This document shows positions 32,664-41,823 of a DNA stretch of 64,000 bases, piece after piece. The translations under genes were made by a program, and so were the position numbers. Position 1 is the first letter of the stretch. Each line of letters starts with the position of its first letter. This DNA comes from a virus: the IMG/VR virus record IMGVR_UViG_3300047445_000314, positions 35,207-99,206 of that record, one strand, 5' to 3'. Below the pieces are notes generated by a model, which saw nothing but the letters and a program-made list of their open reading frames with translations, ran no database searches and was not told the DNA's origin.

Positions 32664-33194
32664 ATGACGACCATCACCAGCTTTGCGAACTTCACTATAC
32701 TGGCCACCACCCCCGTCACTGAGGAGGTGGCGATACGTGTGCTGCCTCTCGGGTCCAGCGCGGCAGGTACCGGTCGCCTGGTGCACCCAACACTGGGTAC
32801 GCTGGATTACCCGTACTCCCCGGACCAGTGGGAAGGTTTCGACACCGACCTGATCGTGCCGCCGATCTGGGCCTCCACCACTACCCTGACCGGCGCAGCT
32901 AATACGCTCTGGGGCGGATCGATCCAGGACGTGCAACCGGTAGAGCATTGGAACAGCGACATCTCCATGCCGATGGAGTTTGTGCGAATGTTGGTCAATT
33001 TCTGGATGAACCCACCCGCGCCGGAGGATAGCTATGTGGTATGGTCGCCCTCCTACGCCAACGACCTGTCGTATAATGTCATCCTCACCTCGGTCGGCTC
33101 GGCGGGCGGCGAGCTGTCCCTGAACTACGTCTCGCGCAAGGGCTGGTTGCAGGGCGAGCTGGTGCTTAAAATGCGGGTGGTGAGCCGTGCTTAG
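32664..33194 (+). CDS. Tail protein (176 aa)
   Basis: Start 32664 after GAGGGAAC. Beta-rich, Trp-containing (Trp-Gly-Gly-Ser-Ile, Met-Asn-Pro-Pro-Ala-Pro), located directly ahead of the hub-like protein and overlapping it by eight bases. Position suggests a distal tail or tail-tip ring component. I do not recognise the family. Confidence 0.55.
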   Translation: MTTITSFANFTILATTPVTEEVAIRVLPLGSSAAGTGRLVHPTLGTLDYPYSPDQWEGFDTDLIVPPIWASTTTLTGAANTLWGGSIQDVQPVEHWNSDISMPMEFVRMLVNFWMNPPAPEDSYVVWSPSYANDLSYNVILTSVGSAGGELSLNYVSRKGWLQGELVLKMRVVSRA

Positions 33195-34647
33195 CGTATG
33201 GGAGGCCCTGCCGCTGAACGCCACGGTGACGGCGCGGGTATTCCGTCACCCCACCGCGTCGCCTGCCGAAGTACTGGCAGGCACAGCCACGGACGGCGTG
33301 GAACTGACCGCCATGGTTGAATCGATCACGCACACCTCCAGTGAGCTGTCGATCCGGCTGCGCTGGCATATGGAGCTGTATGCGGCGGGCCAGCAGCCGT
33401 GCGTGCGCGAGGTGCTTGAAGTGCGCATGAATGACCGGCCGCTGTGTATTGCCATCACGGACACCATCAACGACTACGGCGAATCGCGCGGTGAGCGCAG
33501 GATGACCGTAGTAGCCCGCTCGCGCGATAGCTCGCCGCTGTGGCGGCAGTCCAAGATCGCCACCTCGTCCTACTCCATGACGACGGACTTGAGTAGCATC
33601 GCGCGGGAGATACTAGGCTTTCTGCACATGACGGACGCGGAAATCGACATGCCGTCCTCGCTTGGCGTCTTCACCGTGCATACCTCGACCCAGATGGCCG
33701 ACATGACTGCCTGGGAGATGCTGACCACGCTCATGCAACCCAGCGGCATCGAACCATATGTCGATGCGCTAGGGCGCTTCAAGACCGTCTCGCGTGGCTT
33801 CAGCCGCAGCGCGACACATATCCTGTCGGCGGACCGTATCATATCGATCGGCGGCGTGCGCTCGATCGCACCCACCACCAAGGTGCGGGTAAAATGGCTG
33901 GACCCGAACCTGAGCAAGACGTTCAATACCGAACAGAAGCTGGCTGACGCCACCATCACCGCTGGTTTCTTCCAGGCCACGCAGGAGAAGGACGTGTACT
34001 TCAGCGACGACCAGTTGCAGCGCGCAGACGATTGCCGATTAGTAATCAAGCAGTCCTGCAACAGCGGGCCGATGGATGTCGCCAGCGAGGAGTTCACTAT
34101 GGTCTCACAGACACAGGGGCGCATCACGCTCACCACCGTACCGTGGGTGTCACTGGCTGCATTGGGGGCCATGTACGTTATGGCGCGTACCGGCGATGTC
34201 GGGGATATCGCTCCGCCATTCGGCGGCATCACGGTCACGGTCGGGCGCAGGCTGCACGCCATTGCAGAGGTTGCGCTGATGCTGATCATCATGAGTATCG
34301 GTACCGGTGTCTACGAAATCTGGGGCACGCCGTTTGACTACGTCCACGCCACCAACACCACCATTGCCTACTCGGAGACCGCACCCGACTGGGCGGAATC
34401 GATCATGGAGATCAGCAACGACTTCGTCATGAACGAGGAGATGGCGCAAGGGCTGGCGGTGCGCGAGCTGGTTTATGCCTGCCTTGCGGCGAATTCGTAC
34501 ACCATGGCCCTGGTCGACGACCCGAGTATTGAGCGCGGAGATATCCTGGAAATGCCGGATAGTTCGCGCTTTTACGTAACGGACTACAGCCGCGAGACCG
34601 GACGCGGCAAGCCGCACACCTTTTCGGTCACTGGTTTCCGTATATAG
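33187..34647 (+). CDS. Baseplate hub-like tail protein (486 aa)
   Basis: A GTG start at 33187 lies inside the previous gene. The N-terminal half has domains with Leu-Glu-Val-Arg-Met-Asn-Asp-Arg-Pro-Leu and Asp-Tyr-Gly-Glu-Ser-Arg-Gly-Glu-Arg-Arg-Met-Thr-Val-Val-Ala, typical of the beta-barrel insertion of Mu gp44/T4 gp27-like hubs. The middle contains Ala-Trp-Glu-Met-Leu-Thr-Thr-Leu-Met-Gln, and the C-terminus a further beta domain. It likely forms the trimeric hub at the tail tip that the tape measure contacts. Confidence 0.6.
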   Translation: MLSVWEALPLNATVTARVFRHPTASPAEVLAGTATDGVELTAMVESITHTSSELSIRLRWHMELYAAGQQPCVREVLEVRMNDRPLCIAITDTINDYGESRGERRMTVVARSRDSSPLWRQSKIATSSYSMTTDLSSIAREILGFLHMTDAEIDMPSSLGVFTVHTSTQMADMTAWEMLTTLMQPSGIEPYVDALGRFKTVSRGFSRSATHILSADRIISIGGVRSIAPTTKVRVKWLDPNLSKTFNTEQKLADATITAGFFQATQEKDVYFSDDQLQRADDCRLVIKQSCNSGPMDVASEEFTMVSQTQGRITLTTVPWVSLAALGAMYVMARTGDVGDIAPPFGGITVTVGRRLHAIAEVALMLIIMSIGTGVYEIWGTPFDYVHATNTTIAYSETAPDWAESIMEISNDFVMNEEMAQGLAVRELVYACLAANSYTMALVDDPSIERGDILEMPDSSRFYVTDYSRETGRGKPHTFSVTGFRI

Positions 34648-34655
34648 GAGCAGCT

Positions 34656-35177
34656 ATGTCCATACTGACCTACCTCATCGACGCGAACATCCAGGACCTG
34701 AAGGATGAGTTCGACGCCAAGACGCTGACGCGGCCCTCGCTTACCTTGTCCGATGGCCTGAACAAGTCGTATTGCGTGGACCTGGACATCGGGCAAAAGA
34801 ATCCGCTGCGCAACGTCCCTATCGCATCCGGTAGCAAGGATGCCTACTATGCCGATGTCGGCTCGGCGGTGCGGGTGCGGCGCTCGGCGTCCGGCTGGTT
34901 TGAAGTCATCGGGCTATCCAAGCGCATGCCTGGTACTTTCACGGAGGTGCCCGTTACCATTCCGCAATTCCGCTTCGGCCCGCAGACGGTCTACGGTGGC
35001 AGCCCGGTCCCGATCTCGTCGGGCGGCGTCGTAGTCGGTACGCCCGTGGCGTCCGGTATCACCTCGCGCATCCTCGCCTATTCTGAGCTGGAGCCATATG
35101 GCAGTATCCCCTATGGATCGGTCGCCTTCTACCGCGCCGGGGTATTCATCGGCTACGACCTGTCCTCCGTTGCATAA
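34656..35177 (+). CDS. Baseplate/tail-tip protein (173 aa)
   Basis: Start 34656 after AGGAGC. The N-terminus is helical (Leu-Ile-Asp-Ala-Asn-Ile-Gln-Asp-Leu-Lys-Asp) and the rest beta-rich, Gly/Ser/Val-rich. It follows the hub-like gene by eight bases and precedes the fibre genes. A role linking hub and fibres is inferred. Confidence 0.5.
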   Translation: MSILTYLIDANIQDLKDEFDAKTLTRPSLTLSDGLNKSYCVDLDIGQKNPLRNVPIASGSKDAYYADVGSAVRVRRSASGWFEVIGLSKRMPGTFTEVPVTIPQFRFGPQTVYGGSPVPISSGGVVVGTPVASGITSRILAYSELEPYGSIPYGSVAFYRAGVFIGYDLSSVA

Positions 35178-35208
35178 CACCGGTACACACTGATTAAGGC
35201 ACACCATC

Positions 35209-36426
35209 ATGGCTATCTCCATTCAGACCCTCGAAAACGGCGATATGAACTATATTGCCAAGCACAACGCCAACTATACCAACATCAAATTTGCACTGGA
35301 GGCGCTGGCGCGGCAATCCACCAGTACCACCTTGCAAGCTAATCTTACCGCCCCGCTGGGCTTCGAGGCGGCGTTCGGTAACACATTGACGGTGATCGGT
35401 GCGCATAGCTATGAGCATATCCTGGGATCGGGGCCTGGCTCGCTGGTAACGTTCACCGTCGCGGCAGGCTACGCATGGATTCAGTCGCTGCGCGCGGTGG
35501 TCTCCCAAGTCACCAGCACCGATATCGACTTTTCCGGGCTGACGCCAGGCACCTACTATATCCATCTGGATAGCGCTGGCGTGCCGTACCGGGATACCAT
35601 CCCCACGGAAGCCTTGTACAGCGTCGAGATGAGCGGGGACTATGGCGGATTCCCTATTATAGGGACCGTCACCTTACTCGCCTCCGTCGCCTGGGCGGCA
35701 CCGGACTGGATCGCCGCGCGCAACAGCACCCAGCTTGGCGTTACCTACCTTACCCTGGATGAGCGCCTGGAAGCGGGTGAGGCGCTGGCGAAGCAGGGCA
35801 GCGACGCGATGACTGCGTTAGGTGGTAAACTGACCAAGAGCGTCGCGGGAGGCTCCAATATTACGCTTACGACCAGTGAGGCGAAGGCAGCGTATATGGA
35901 ATTTACCGGCGCATTGACAGGGAATATACAAGTTATTTTCCCTGTCAGCAGCGCGTACCCGCGTATCCTGAACGTCAAAAATAGTACGACAGGGGCCTAC
36001 ACCCTGGAATGTATCGGCACCTCCGGCACAGGTAAGAAAGTAGCGCAAGGGTACAGCACCTTCCTACACCGTGAAGCAAGCCTGATTGAGCGCGCCAACA
36101 CGGACGCCTATACCGTGGCGGCGATAGTCCCGTACGCCTCGACCATTACCTTGGACTGGTCGATGTATGACACGGCGCATATCACCCTGACCGGTAACGC
36201 CACCATCACGCACACCAACGCGCGCCCCGGCCAGAAAGTCCTGTTGTACTTGGCCCAGGATGGTACCGGAGGTCACACCGTCACCTGGACTTCGGAAGTA
36301 CAATATGGCAATGACGTCAGCGGTATTGCCCTGAGCAGCGCGGCGAGTAAGACCGACGAAGTCGGTTTCAGCTACAACTGGGTCGCCAGCAAATACAATG
36401 TGGTCTCTGTGGCGCGCGGGTACTGA
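35209..36426 (+). CDS. Tail fibre / appendage protein (405 aa)
   Basis: The N-terminal part has a helix that should attach to the baseplate. At about residues 220-275 lies a domain of the type Leu-Thr-Thr-Ser-Glu-Ala-Lys, Glu-Phe-Thr-Gly-Ala-Leu-Thr-Gly-Asn-Ile-Gln-Val-Ile-Phe-Pro, found in many phage fibre proteins. The C-terminal about 90 residues (Ile-Thr-Leu-Thr-Gly-Asn-Ala-Thr, Gln-Asp-Gly-Thr-Gly-Gly-His-Thr-Val-Thr-Trp) match a widespread fibre C-terminal beta domain. Probably trimeric. Confidence 0.7.
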   Translation: MAISIQTLENGDMNYIAKHNANYTNIKFALEALARQSTSTTLQANLTAPLGFEAAFGNTLTVIGAHSYEHILGSGPGSLVTFTVAAGYAWIQSLRAVVSQVTSTDIDFSGLTPGTYYIHLDSAGVPYRDTIPTEALYSVEMSGDYGGFPIIGTVTLLASVAWAAPDWIAARNSTQLGVTYLTLDERLEAGEALAKQGSDAMTALGGKLTKSVAGGSNITLTTSEAKAAYMEFTGALTGNIQVIFPVSSAYPRILNVKNSTTGAYTLECIGTSGTGKKVAQGYSTFLHREASLIERANTDAYTVAAIVPYASTITLDWSMYDTAHITLTGNATITHTNARPGQKVLLYLAQDGTGGHTVTWTSEVQYGNDVSGIALSSAASKTDEVGFSYNWVASKYNVVSVARGY

Positions 36427-36444
36427 TACAGGGACCGGCGCGGG

Positions 36445-36462
36445 TTTGCAATCAATTTCAAA
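36445..36462 (-). repeat. 18-bp palindromic site, copy 13
   Basis: TTTGCAATCAATTTCAAA, 11 bases before the ATG at 36474. Confidence 0.9.
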
Positions 36463-36473
36463 CGGGACACACG

Positions 36474-39023
36474 ATGATCTACTATAGTGATTTCGAGGGT
36501 GGCAGCAATAAGAACGGCGGGACGTCCTTCGCCGTATTGGCCACAGGCAGCGATGGGGTCACCAGCGCCACCTTCGGCAGTGTCAACTTCAACTCAGCCT
36601 CCGCGACCTTCAACAGCGGCATGGTCGGGCACAAGCTGGCGATCTGGGACGCCACGTACCAGCAGGCGGTGTATTGCGACATCACCGCCTATGTCAACTC
36701 GCATAATCTGACGGTATTCGTGGATGATAACGCCTTCGGCAGCCTGAGCGGTACCACCGGTTTTTCGTTCAATGTTGGAGGTCGTTGGAAGATCGGTGAC
36801 CGTAACCGCACCAACCCGGCCGACATCAACGGCAACCTGGATGGCGACCCCACCTTGATCCCGTATGTACCTGGCGATGAAGTGCGCGAAATGGCCAGTC
36901 CCTACCCGCATTCACTCGGGGCGGCGCAGTGGACCAACGATAGCGCGGTAGTCACCATATCCGCGCAGGTTGCCAAGAAAGTAGATGATTGCACCGCCGC
37001 CTGGACCGCCGCCAACGGCGCGTCCGCCTCGACCAGCTCATTCAACCGTATCGTCGGTGCCTCCACCTCGTCCAACCTGACCTTCCCGTCCAGCCGCACC
37101 GCCAGCACCAAGTATTTCTACAAGGCGCTATCCAGCACACTAGACCTGTCGGCATGGTCGCGTATTTGCATGTGGATGCGCACCACCAACGGCTCGGCCA
37201 ATAGCACCGGGGATATGCAGCTCTGCCTGTGCTCCGACACCAGCGGCAACACGGTGGTGGCGTCGGCGACCATCCCGAAAGTACCAATTGGTAGCCTGTG
37301 GTATCCACAGATCGTGGACTTCGGCGGCGCACTGCCTAGCAGCGTGGCATCGATCGCCATCTACAGCGGCACCACCCTGCCTAACTCCGGCCAGGCGTTT
37401 GCACTGAATAACATGATCGCCGTCAAGGCAGCGGGCGACGCCCAAGAGTTCACCTTGTCGAATCTGCTGGGTAAAGTACACAATACCTACTGGCAGCCGT
37501 CGCACGCCTACAGCGCGAGTGCCATTCGCAAACCGACCGTGACCCACCGCAACGGTTTCCGCTACCAGATCAGCAGCGCAGGCACCTCGTCGGCAACGGA
37601 GCCAACCTGGCCGACCGTCCTGGGTGGCGTGGTCACGGACGGCACCGCCGAATGGACCTGCGAGGGGCCGGAAGATACCTGGTACCCGATCCTGTACGTG
37701 GACGCCTCCGGGTCCAGCACCATAGCGCGGCTGGACTACGGCACCAACGAAAGTAACCCGACCACCGGCACCGGGCTGGATTATGTGTACACCGAAACGG
37801 AAAGTATCGACACCTACGTGCGCGAGCCAGTGCAGCTTCGTACCGTCAACATCAGCTATGGCTGGTTCGCCGCGCCGGTATTCGGGTCGGACCGCAGCCA
37901 CTGCGTCATATCGGGAGGCTGGAACCGCACTGACATGACCACCCGCGATGGCGAGTCATGGTTCGACGGTAATCTCGCCATCACCAACACGGTGCGCGTA
38001 GGTGGCTACCACATCGACGTGGACAACATCAACGCGGTGCGCGGTGCTGGTTCCGCCATCTTCTACAAAGGCGGGGCGATGACCAACTGCCATGGCGTCG
38101 GCAGCGCTAACGGTTTTGACGTGCAGGACTCCTCCGGTAGCATCACCGGGGCTGTCGCCAACCGCAATTTTAACCAAGGCGTACGCGCCGTGCCGAATGC
38201 TTCGACGCAGACCGTGACGACGAATGTCAACCTGAACCGCGTGCGCGCGGACGGCAACCGTGGCGCGGGCATCCACTTGACCGGGGCCAGCAACAGCACG
38301 CTCTGGGCGCGACGCAACGGCGTCTACTATGGTTCAGGGGATGCACTGTGCGGAGTCGTCATCGAGAGCAGGGTGTCGTATGATATCGTGATCCGCGACC
38401 TGCACACCGCCGACAACGGTAGCGGCGGGTTCGGCCCTGGTATTAGCTACAGCACCAGCGGAGCACCCGCACCAAAGGTGACGCTGATTAACCCGGTCAT
38501 GACGGAGTCGGCACCGCTGCCGGGTGTCACCGGAGGATATCTCGGTACGCGGCTGGCGGTGGTCAACCTGAATGGCGCGGGCGGTAGTACCGTCTACGGC
38601 AGCAGTACCACCCTGGAGCAGGACACCAGCAACCGCCATACCGGCTCAGGTGTTGCCTGGAAGGTCACCATGGCGTCCGGGTACGGCGATTATTCAAAAG
38701 AATTCCCCTTCTCCAGCCGATTCAATGTCGCCGTCTCCAGTGGCTCGGTGACGGTCGGGGTCTGGATCAAGCGTGGCCACAGCTCGGCGGGGGTGGCCTT
38801 GCGGGCGCTGGGCGGCTTTGTTGCAGGCGTCGCGGCCGATGTTGTCACGGTGGCCGCAGGCACAGTCAACACCTATGAGCAGCTTACCGTCACCGTGACG
38901 CCTACCCAATCCGGGGTAGTGCCTATCGAGTTGCAGTTCTATAGCAACCTGACCGACGCGGAGGTTGCGGCGCACAGCCACCCATCGCTGGTGACCTATT
39001 TTGATGACATGACGGTGAGCTGA
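36474..39023 (+). CDS. Tail spike with right-handed beta-helix (849 aa)
   Basis: The N-terminal about 150 residues are a beta domain, residues about 160-470 a Ser/Thr/Gly-rich beta-sandwich region, and about 490-690 a run of short Asn/Gly/Val turns (Ala-Asn-Gly-Phe-Asp-Val, Asn-Arg-Gly-Ala-Gly-Ile-His-Leu, Ser-Thr-Leu-Trp-Ala-Arg-Arg-Asn) that suggests a pectate-lyase-like right-handed beta-helix, common in spikes that bind or cut polysaccharide. The last about 140 residues look like a jelly-roll carbohydrate-binding domain ending Phe-Asp-Asp-Met-Thr-Val-Ser. Catalytic residues cannot be assigned by eye. Confidence 0.65.
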   Translation: MIYYSDFEGGSNKNGGTSFAVLATGSDGVTSATFGSVNFNSASATFNSGMVGHKLAIWDATYQQAVYCDITAYVNSHNLTVFVDDNAFGSLSGTTGFSFNVGGRWKIGDRNRTNPADINGNLDGDPTLIPYVPGDEVREMASPYPHSLGAAQWTNDSAVVTISAQVAKKVDDCTAAWTAANGASASTSSFNRIVGASTSSNLTFPSSRTASTKYFYKALSSTLDLSAWSRICMWMRTTNGSANSTGDMQLCLCSDTSGNTVVASATIPKVPIGSLWYPQIVDFGGALPSSVASIAIYSGTTLPNSGQAFALNNMIAVKAAGDAQEFTLSNLLGKVHNTYWQPSHAYSASAIRKPTVTHRNGFRYQISSAGTSSATEPTWPTVLGGVVTDGTAEWTCEGPEDTWYPILYVDASGSSTIARLDYGTNESNPTTGTGLDYVYTETESIDTYVREPVQLRTVNISYGWFAAPVFGSDRSHCVISGGWNRTDMTTRDGESWFDGNLAITNTVRVGGYHIDVDNINAVRGAGSAIFYKGGAMTNCHGVGSANGFDVQDSSGSITGAVANRNFNQGVRAVPNASTQTVTTNVNLNRVRADGNRGAGIHLTGASNSTLWARRNGVYYGSGDALCGVVIESRVSYDIVIRDLHTADNGSGGFGPGISYSTSGAPAPKVTLINPVMTESAPLPGVTGGYLGTRLAVVNLNGAGGSTVYGSSTTLEQDTSNRHTGSGVAWKVTMASGYGDYSKEFPFSSRFNVAVSSGSVTVGVWIKRGHSSAGVALRALGGFVAGVAADVVTVAAGTVNTYEQLTVTVTPTQSGVVPIELQFYSNLTDAEVAAHSHPSLVTYFDDMTVS

Positions 39024-39024
39024 C

Positions 39025-39339
39025 ATGACCAAAACCACCACCGATCTAGGTACACTCGACTTTGCCATGGCGGGCGAGCCATTTCTGGATGGCTCGGCGA
39101 CCGGCACTACACCGGATACGCTGGACTACGCAAAAGGAGGCGAGCCATTCTACGGTGCCCCTCCCGCTGGCAGCGGGTTGCCGGATACTGCCCTGGTTGC
39201 CGAGTTATCCATGACCATGACCACTTCAGCCAGCCTGACCACGGCGATCGCATTGTCCGCCTCTTTTACCGTGGACCTGACACTGGGCGTCCTCTTCATC
39301 AACCTTGGCAGCAGCGCCAAGATGGAAATCATTTTCTAA
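39025..39339 (+). CDS. Small fibre-associated protein with repeated LDYAxxGEPF motif (104 aa)
   Basis: Start 39025, one base after the previous stop. Leu-Asp-Phe-Ala-Met-Ala-Gly-Glu-Pro-Phe and Leu-Asp-Tyr-Ala-Lys-Gly-Gly-Glu-Pro-Phe-Tyr-Gly are two copies of a motif I know from small phage tail-fibre genes. The C-terminus is hydrophobic and Thr/Leu-rich. Probably a connector or cap. Confidence 0.6.
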   Translation: MTKTTTDLGTLDFAMAGEPFLDGSATGTTPDTLDYAKGGEPFYGAPPAGSGLPDTALVAELSMTMTTSASLTTAIALSASFTVDLTLGVLFINLGSSAKMEIIF

Positions 39340-39348
39340 GGAGTAACT

Positions 39349-39738
39349 ATGTCCAACATGACCACCTACAGCAAGGGCGAGCTGATCAAGCACCTGTTCC
39401 GCAGCGGCTCGATGACCAAACCCTCCGCGCTGTATGTCGCACTGTTCGTCGGCGGTACCGAGGTCTCTGGTGGCGGCTACGCACGCGTCGCCCACGGTCC
39501 TAGCGACAGCACCTGGGCCGACCAGACTTCCGGCGATGGGCGTACCGCCAATATCGGTGCAATCACCTTTCCTTCCCCCACGGCATCATGGGGGGTTGTC
39601 ACCGCCTGCAAGATCATGGATGCCTCGACTGGCGGCAACGCGCTGGCCAGCGGTAACCTGGCGGCAGCCAAGACGGTCAACAATGGTGACCCCGCTCCTA
39701 CCTTCGCGGATGGCGTCCTGGTCGTCGTATTCTCTTAA
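39349..39738 (+). CDS. Tail-associated protein of the LYVALF family (129 aa)
   Basis: Start 39349 after AAGGAG. Leu-Tyr-Val-Ala-Leu-Phe-Val-Gly-Gly-Thr-Glu-Val-Ser-Gly-Gly-Gly-Tyr-Ala-Arg, then Trp-Gly-Val-Val-Thr-Ala-Cys-Lys-Ile and Gly-Asp-Pro-Ala-Pro-Thr-Phe, match a widespread phage structural family near tail fibres. The exact role (tip attachment or fibre cap) is not settled. Confidence 0.7.
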   Translation: MSNMTTYSKGELIKHLFRSGSMTKPSALYVALFVGGTEVSGGGYARVAHGPSDSTWADQTSGDGRTANIGAITFPSPTASWGVVTACKIMDASTGGNALASGNLAAAKTVNNGDPAPTFADGVLVVVFS

Positions 39739-39753
39739 TTATAAGGAAACATC

Positions 39754-40215
39754 ATGTGGACCTTTCTTGACGTACTCCGGGTGGACGAGGTGGCAGGCGG
39801 ATGGCGCGCGCTGTTGCGCATGGACAATAACGGCATCGTGGATACCGTGTTGATCCCTTCACCTACCGAAGTGCTGCGCATCCCTCCTACCGACATCGAG
39901 TTGCGTATCCTGGGGGAGCATGCGGCGATCATGCGCAACGCCGAAGCGGCGCGGCCAACCGGCTGCCATATGACGTTATCCCAGTTCCGCAGCCGGTTCA
40001 CGCTGGAGGAGCGCATCGTACTGGACAATATCGAACAGCACCCCAGCCTGAGCGACGCGCAGAAGGCGCGCGTCAGGGCGCACATGACGGATATCCTGAC
40101 GGCGGATGTACCGATCAATCCCGGTAGCAACGTAATTGCCGACGCGGTGTTCTATTTCGAGTTTGTCGCCCTGCTCACCCATGAACGGGCACTGGTTATC
40201 CTGGGTCTGTCCTGA
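39754..40215 (+). CDS. Hypothetical tail-region protein (153 aa)
   Basis: Start 39754 after AAGGAAAC. The N-terminal half has beta and Trp residues (Gly-Trp-Arg-Ala-Leu-Leu-Arg-Met) and the C-terminal half is helical (Leu-Ser-Asp-Ala-Gln-Lys-Ala-Arg-Val-Arg-Ala-His). Chaperone-like roles for fibre assembly are possible but unproven. Confidence 0.5.
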   Translation: MWTFLDVLRVDEVAGGWRALLRMDNNGIVDTVLIPSPTEVLRIPPTDIELRILGEHAAIMRNAEAARPTGCHMTLSQFRSRFTLEERIVLDNIEQHPSLSDAQKARVRAHMTDILTADVPINPGSNVIADAVFYFEFVALLTHERALVILGLS

Positions 40216-40236
40216 TATTTTCTAGGAAGCAAGGAA

Positions 40237-40266
40237 TTGTGGCTTGCCGTCAGCGCGTGTTATATA
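40237..40266 (+). promoter_or_regulatory. Promoter candidate TTGTGG-18-TATATA
   Basis: In the gap after the 40215 stop. Palindromic copy 14 lies 13 bases downstream, between the promoter and the next gene. Confidence 0.4.
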
Positions 40267-40279
40267 CTGGCGGCATTAT

Positions 40280-40297
40280 TTTGAAATTGATTGCAAT
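40280..40297 (+). repeat. 18-bp palindromic site, copy 14
   Basis: TTTGAAATTGATTGCAAT, 24 bases before the ATG at 40322 and just after a promoter, so well placed to act as an operator. Confidence 0.85.
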
Positions 40298-40321
40298 TTC
40301 GCTATACATAGAGAGGATGTT

Positions 40322-40627
40322 ATGCCTACCCCATTGACCACCCCGCTCGTCACTCCGCCCTCGGAGAAGCACACGCTTGCTGCCAACGTGGCCAAACTGA
40401 TCGGCGGCGGTAACGAGCCGATCACGGTGCATATCCCAACTGGCACCTCGGCTACTGTCTATACGACCTGCTGCCTGAGTTCGGAAATCAACGCGGATAC
40501 CGCCGACTGGGTCGAGTGGCCGAACGGCGTCAAGGCCGGACCGTTCATGGATGCCTTGTTACACCGTGTCACCGCCATCAAGGTGCTCTCGGTGGCGGGT
40601 GGTGTCATTTACTTCAAGAGGAACTGA
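40322..40627 (+). CDS. Hypothetical fibre-region protein (101 aa)
   Basis: Start 40322 after AGAGAGG. Thr/Pro-rich N-terminus then a beta domain with Cys-Cys; ends Ile-Tyr-Phe-Lys-Arg-Asn. Small protein between fibre genes with no family that I recognise. Confidence 0.55.
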   Translation: MPTPLTTPLVTPPSEKHTLAANVAKLIGGGNEPITVHIPTGTSATVYTTCCLSSEINADTADWVEWPNGVKAGPFMDALLHRVTAIKVLSVAGGVIYFKRN

Positions 40628-40629
40628 TC

Positions 40630-41136
40630 ATGGGTATCTGGGGTTCTGAAGATACGGGCGGCGCTGGTGCTGAAACCTTCACGGAGTTGACCGATGCACC
40701 AGGTATGATCTCACCGAACGCGGTGATTTGTGGGGACGATACGGGAGAAGCCTTGAAGAACTCATACCTAACCTACGAAGAAAACAACGACGAGCGTATC
40801 CTGCATCTGCACGCCCATGCAACAGGTGGTGGTGAGATGGGCATGGTGTCCGACTCGGATGTTGCGAAGTCGATGTCTTACGTAGACGACACGATAGCGC
40901 AGTTATGGGTACAACACGGTATCGCTGCAAATCTCTCACTTAGCGCCCGTCCCGATGGCTCCGTAGAAATGGCATTGCAAGCCGGGCAATTCAAGATGTT
41001 CGGACTCGATGTGGAAGCCACCGACGCGACCGCCACCATGACTGTCGACGGGGTCGAATACAGTATCGCCAAAGCTATCAAAGTAAAGATCGGTACCGAT
41101 ACCTTCTTCTGGCCGCTGTTCGGGCCAGTAGCTTAG
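40630..41136 (+). CDS. Hypothetical fibre-region protein (168 aa)
   Basis: Start 40630, two bases after the previous stop. Acidic N-terminus (Trp-Gly-Ser-Glu-Asp-Thr-Gly-Gly), a His-rich turn (His-Leu-His-Ala-His), then a helix and a beta C-terminus. Some phage fibre proteins contain similar Leu-Thr-Asp-Ala-Pro segments. Function unknown. Confidence 0.55.
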   Translation: MGIWGSEDTGGAGAETFTELTDAPGMISPNAVICGDDTGEALKNSYLTYEENNDERILHLHAHATGGGEMGMVSDSDVAKSMSYVDDTIAQLWVQHGIAANLSLSARPDGSVEMALQAGQFKMFGLDVEATDATATMTVDGVEYSIAKAIKVKIGTDTFFWPLFGPVA

Positions 41137-41164
41137 CTAATTTTATTTCATTTAAGGAACTATC

Positions 41165-41740
41165 ATGGAAAAAGCAAACGCAGCAGCATCCGCAGCAGCA
41201 ATGGTACAACGCGGTGCCGGTATGGCCGAACAATGTGATGCCCACGGTTTTTATACCGTCGAGTGCTACGGTGCGGATGGCAAGCTGAAATGGACCGATG
41301 CCATCGACAACCTGGTCACCACGCAAGGCAAGAATGATGCCTTGGATAAATATCTGGCAGGCTCCTCCTACACCGCGACCTGGTACATGGGCCTGATCTC
41401 GTCCACCTCGTATTCGGCGGTGGCGGCCGGTGATGTAGCAGCCCAGATCAATGGTACCAATGGCTGGAAAGAAGCGGGCACGGCCAACGCGCCAACGTAT
41501 TCGCAATCGACGCGCCCGGCCCCGGCCTTCTCGTCGGCTTCTGCTGGCTCGAAATCGACCTCCTCGGCGGTGGCCTTCTCGATCACTGGCACTGGCACCG
41601 TTAAAGGTTGCTTCCTGGACAGTTCTTCGACCAAGGACGGCACGGCGGGCGTACTGTACTCGGCGGGTCTGTTCTCTGGCGGCGACAAAGCTGTCGGCAA
41701 TGGCGATACCTTGTCGGTGACCTATACCGCCTCGCTGTAA
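41165..41740 (+). CDS. Conserved phage structural protein (191 aa)
   Basis: Start 41165 after TTAAGGAAC. [12 protein letters not shown], [10 protein letters not shown], Tyr-Met-Gly-Leu-Ile, and the C-terminal [12 protein letters not shown] match a widespread phage protein family found near tail fibres or capsid genes. It is probably on the virion surface; the precise site is unknown. Confidence 0.7.
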   Translation: MEKANAAASAAAMVQRGAGMAEQCDAHGFYTVECYGADGKLKWTDAIDNLVTTQGKNDALDKYLAGSSYTATWYMGLISSTSYSAVAAGDVAAQINGTNGWKEAGTANAPTYSQSTRPAPAFSSASAGSKSTSSAVAFSITGTGTVKGCFLDSSSTKDGTAGVLYSAGLFSGGDKAVGNGDTLSVTYTASL

Positions 41741-41743
41741 GTT

Positions 41744-41761
41744 TTTGCAGTCAAGTGCAAA
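41744..41761 (-). repeat. 18-bp palindromic site, copy 15 (degenerate)
   Basis: TTTGCAGTCAAGTGCAAA, beginning four bases after the stop of the 41165 gene and running into the hairpin below. Confidence 0.7.
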
Positions 41762-41794
41762 GCCGCGCATGGCTATCCGGTCATAGCGCGGCTT
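41759..41794 (+). terminator. Hairpin, possible terminator
   Basis: AAAGCCGCGC pairs with GCGCGGCTT (one end mismatch) around an 18-base loop. The following bases are CGTCTT rather than a T-run, so termination would be weak. Confidence 0.5.
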
Positions 41795-41823
41795 CGTCTT
41801 ATGCCCTGTGCTGAAAGCGACAA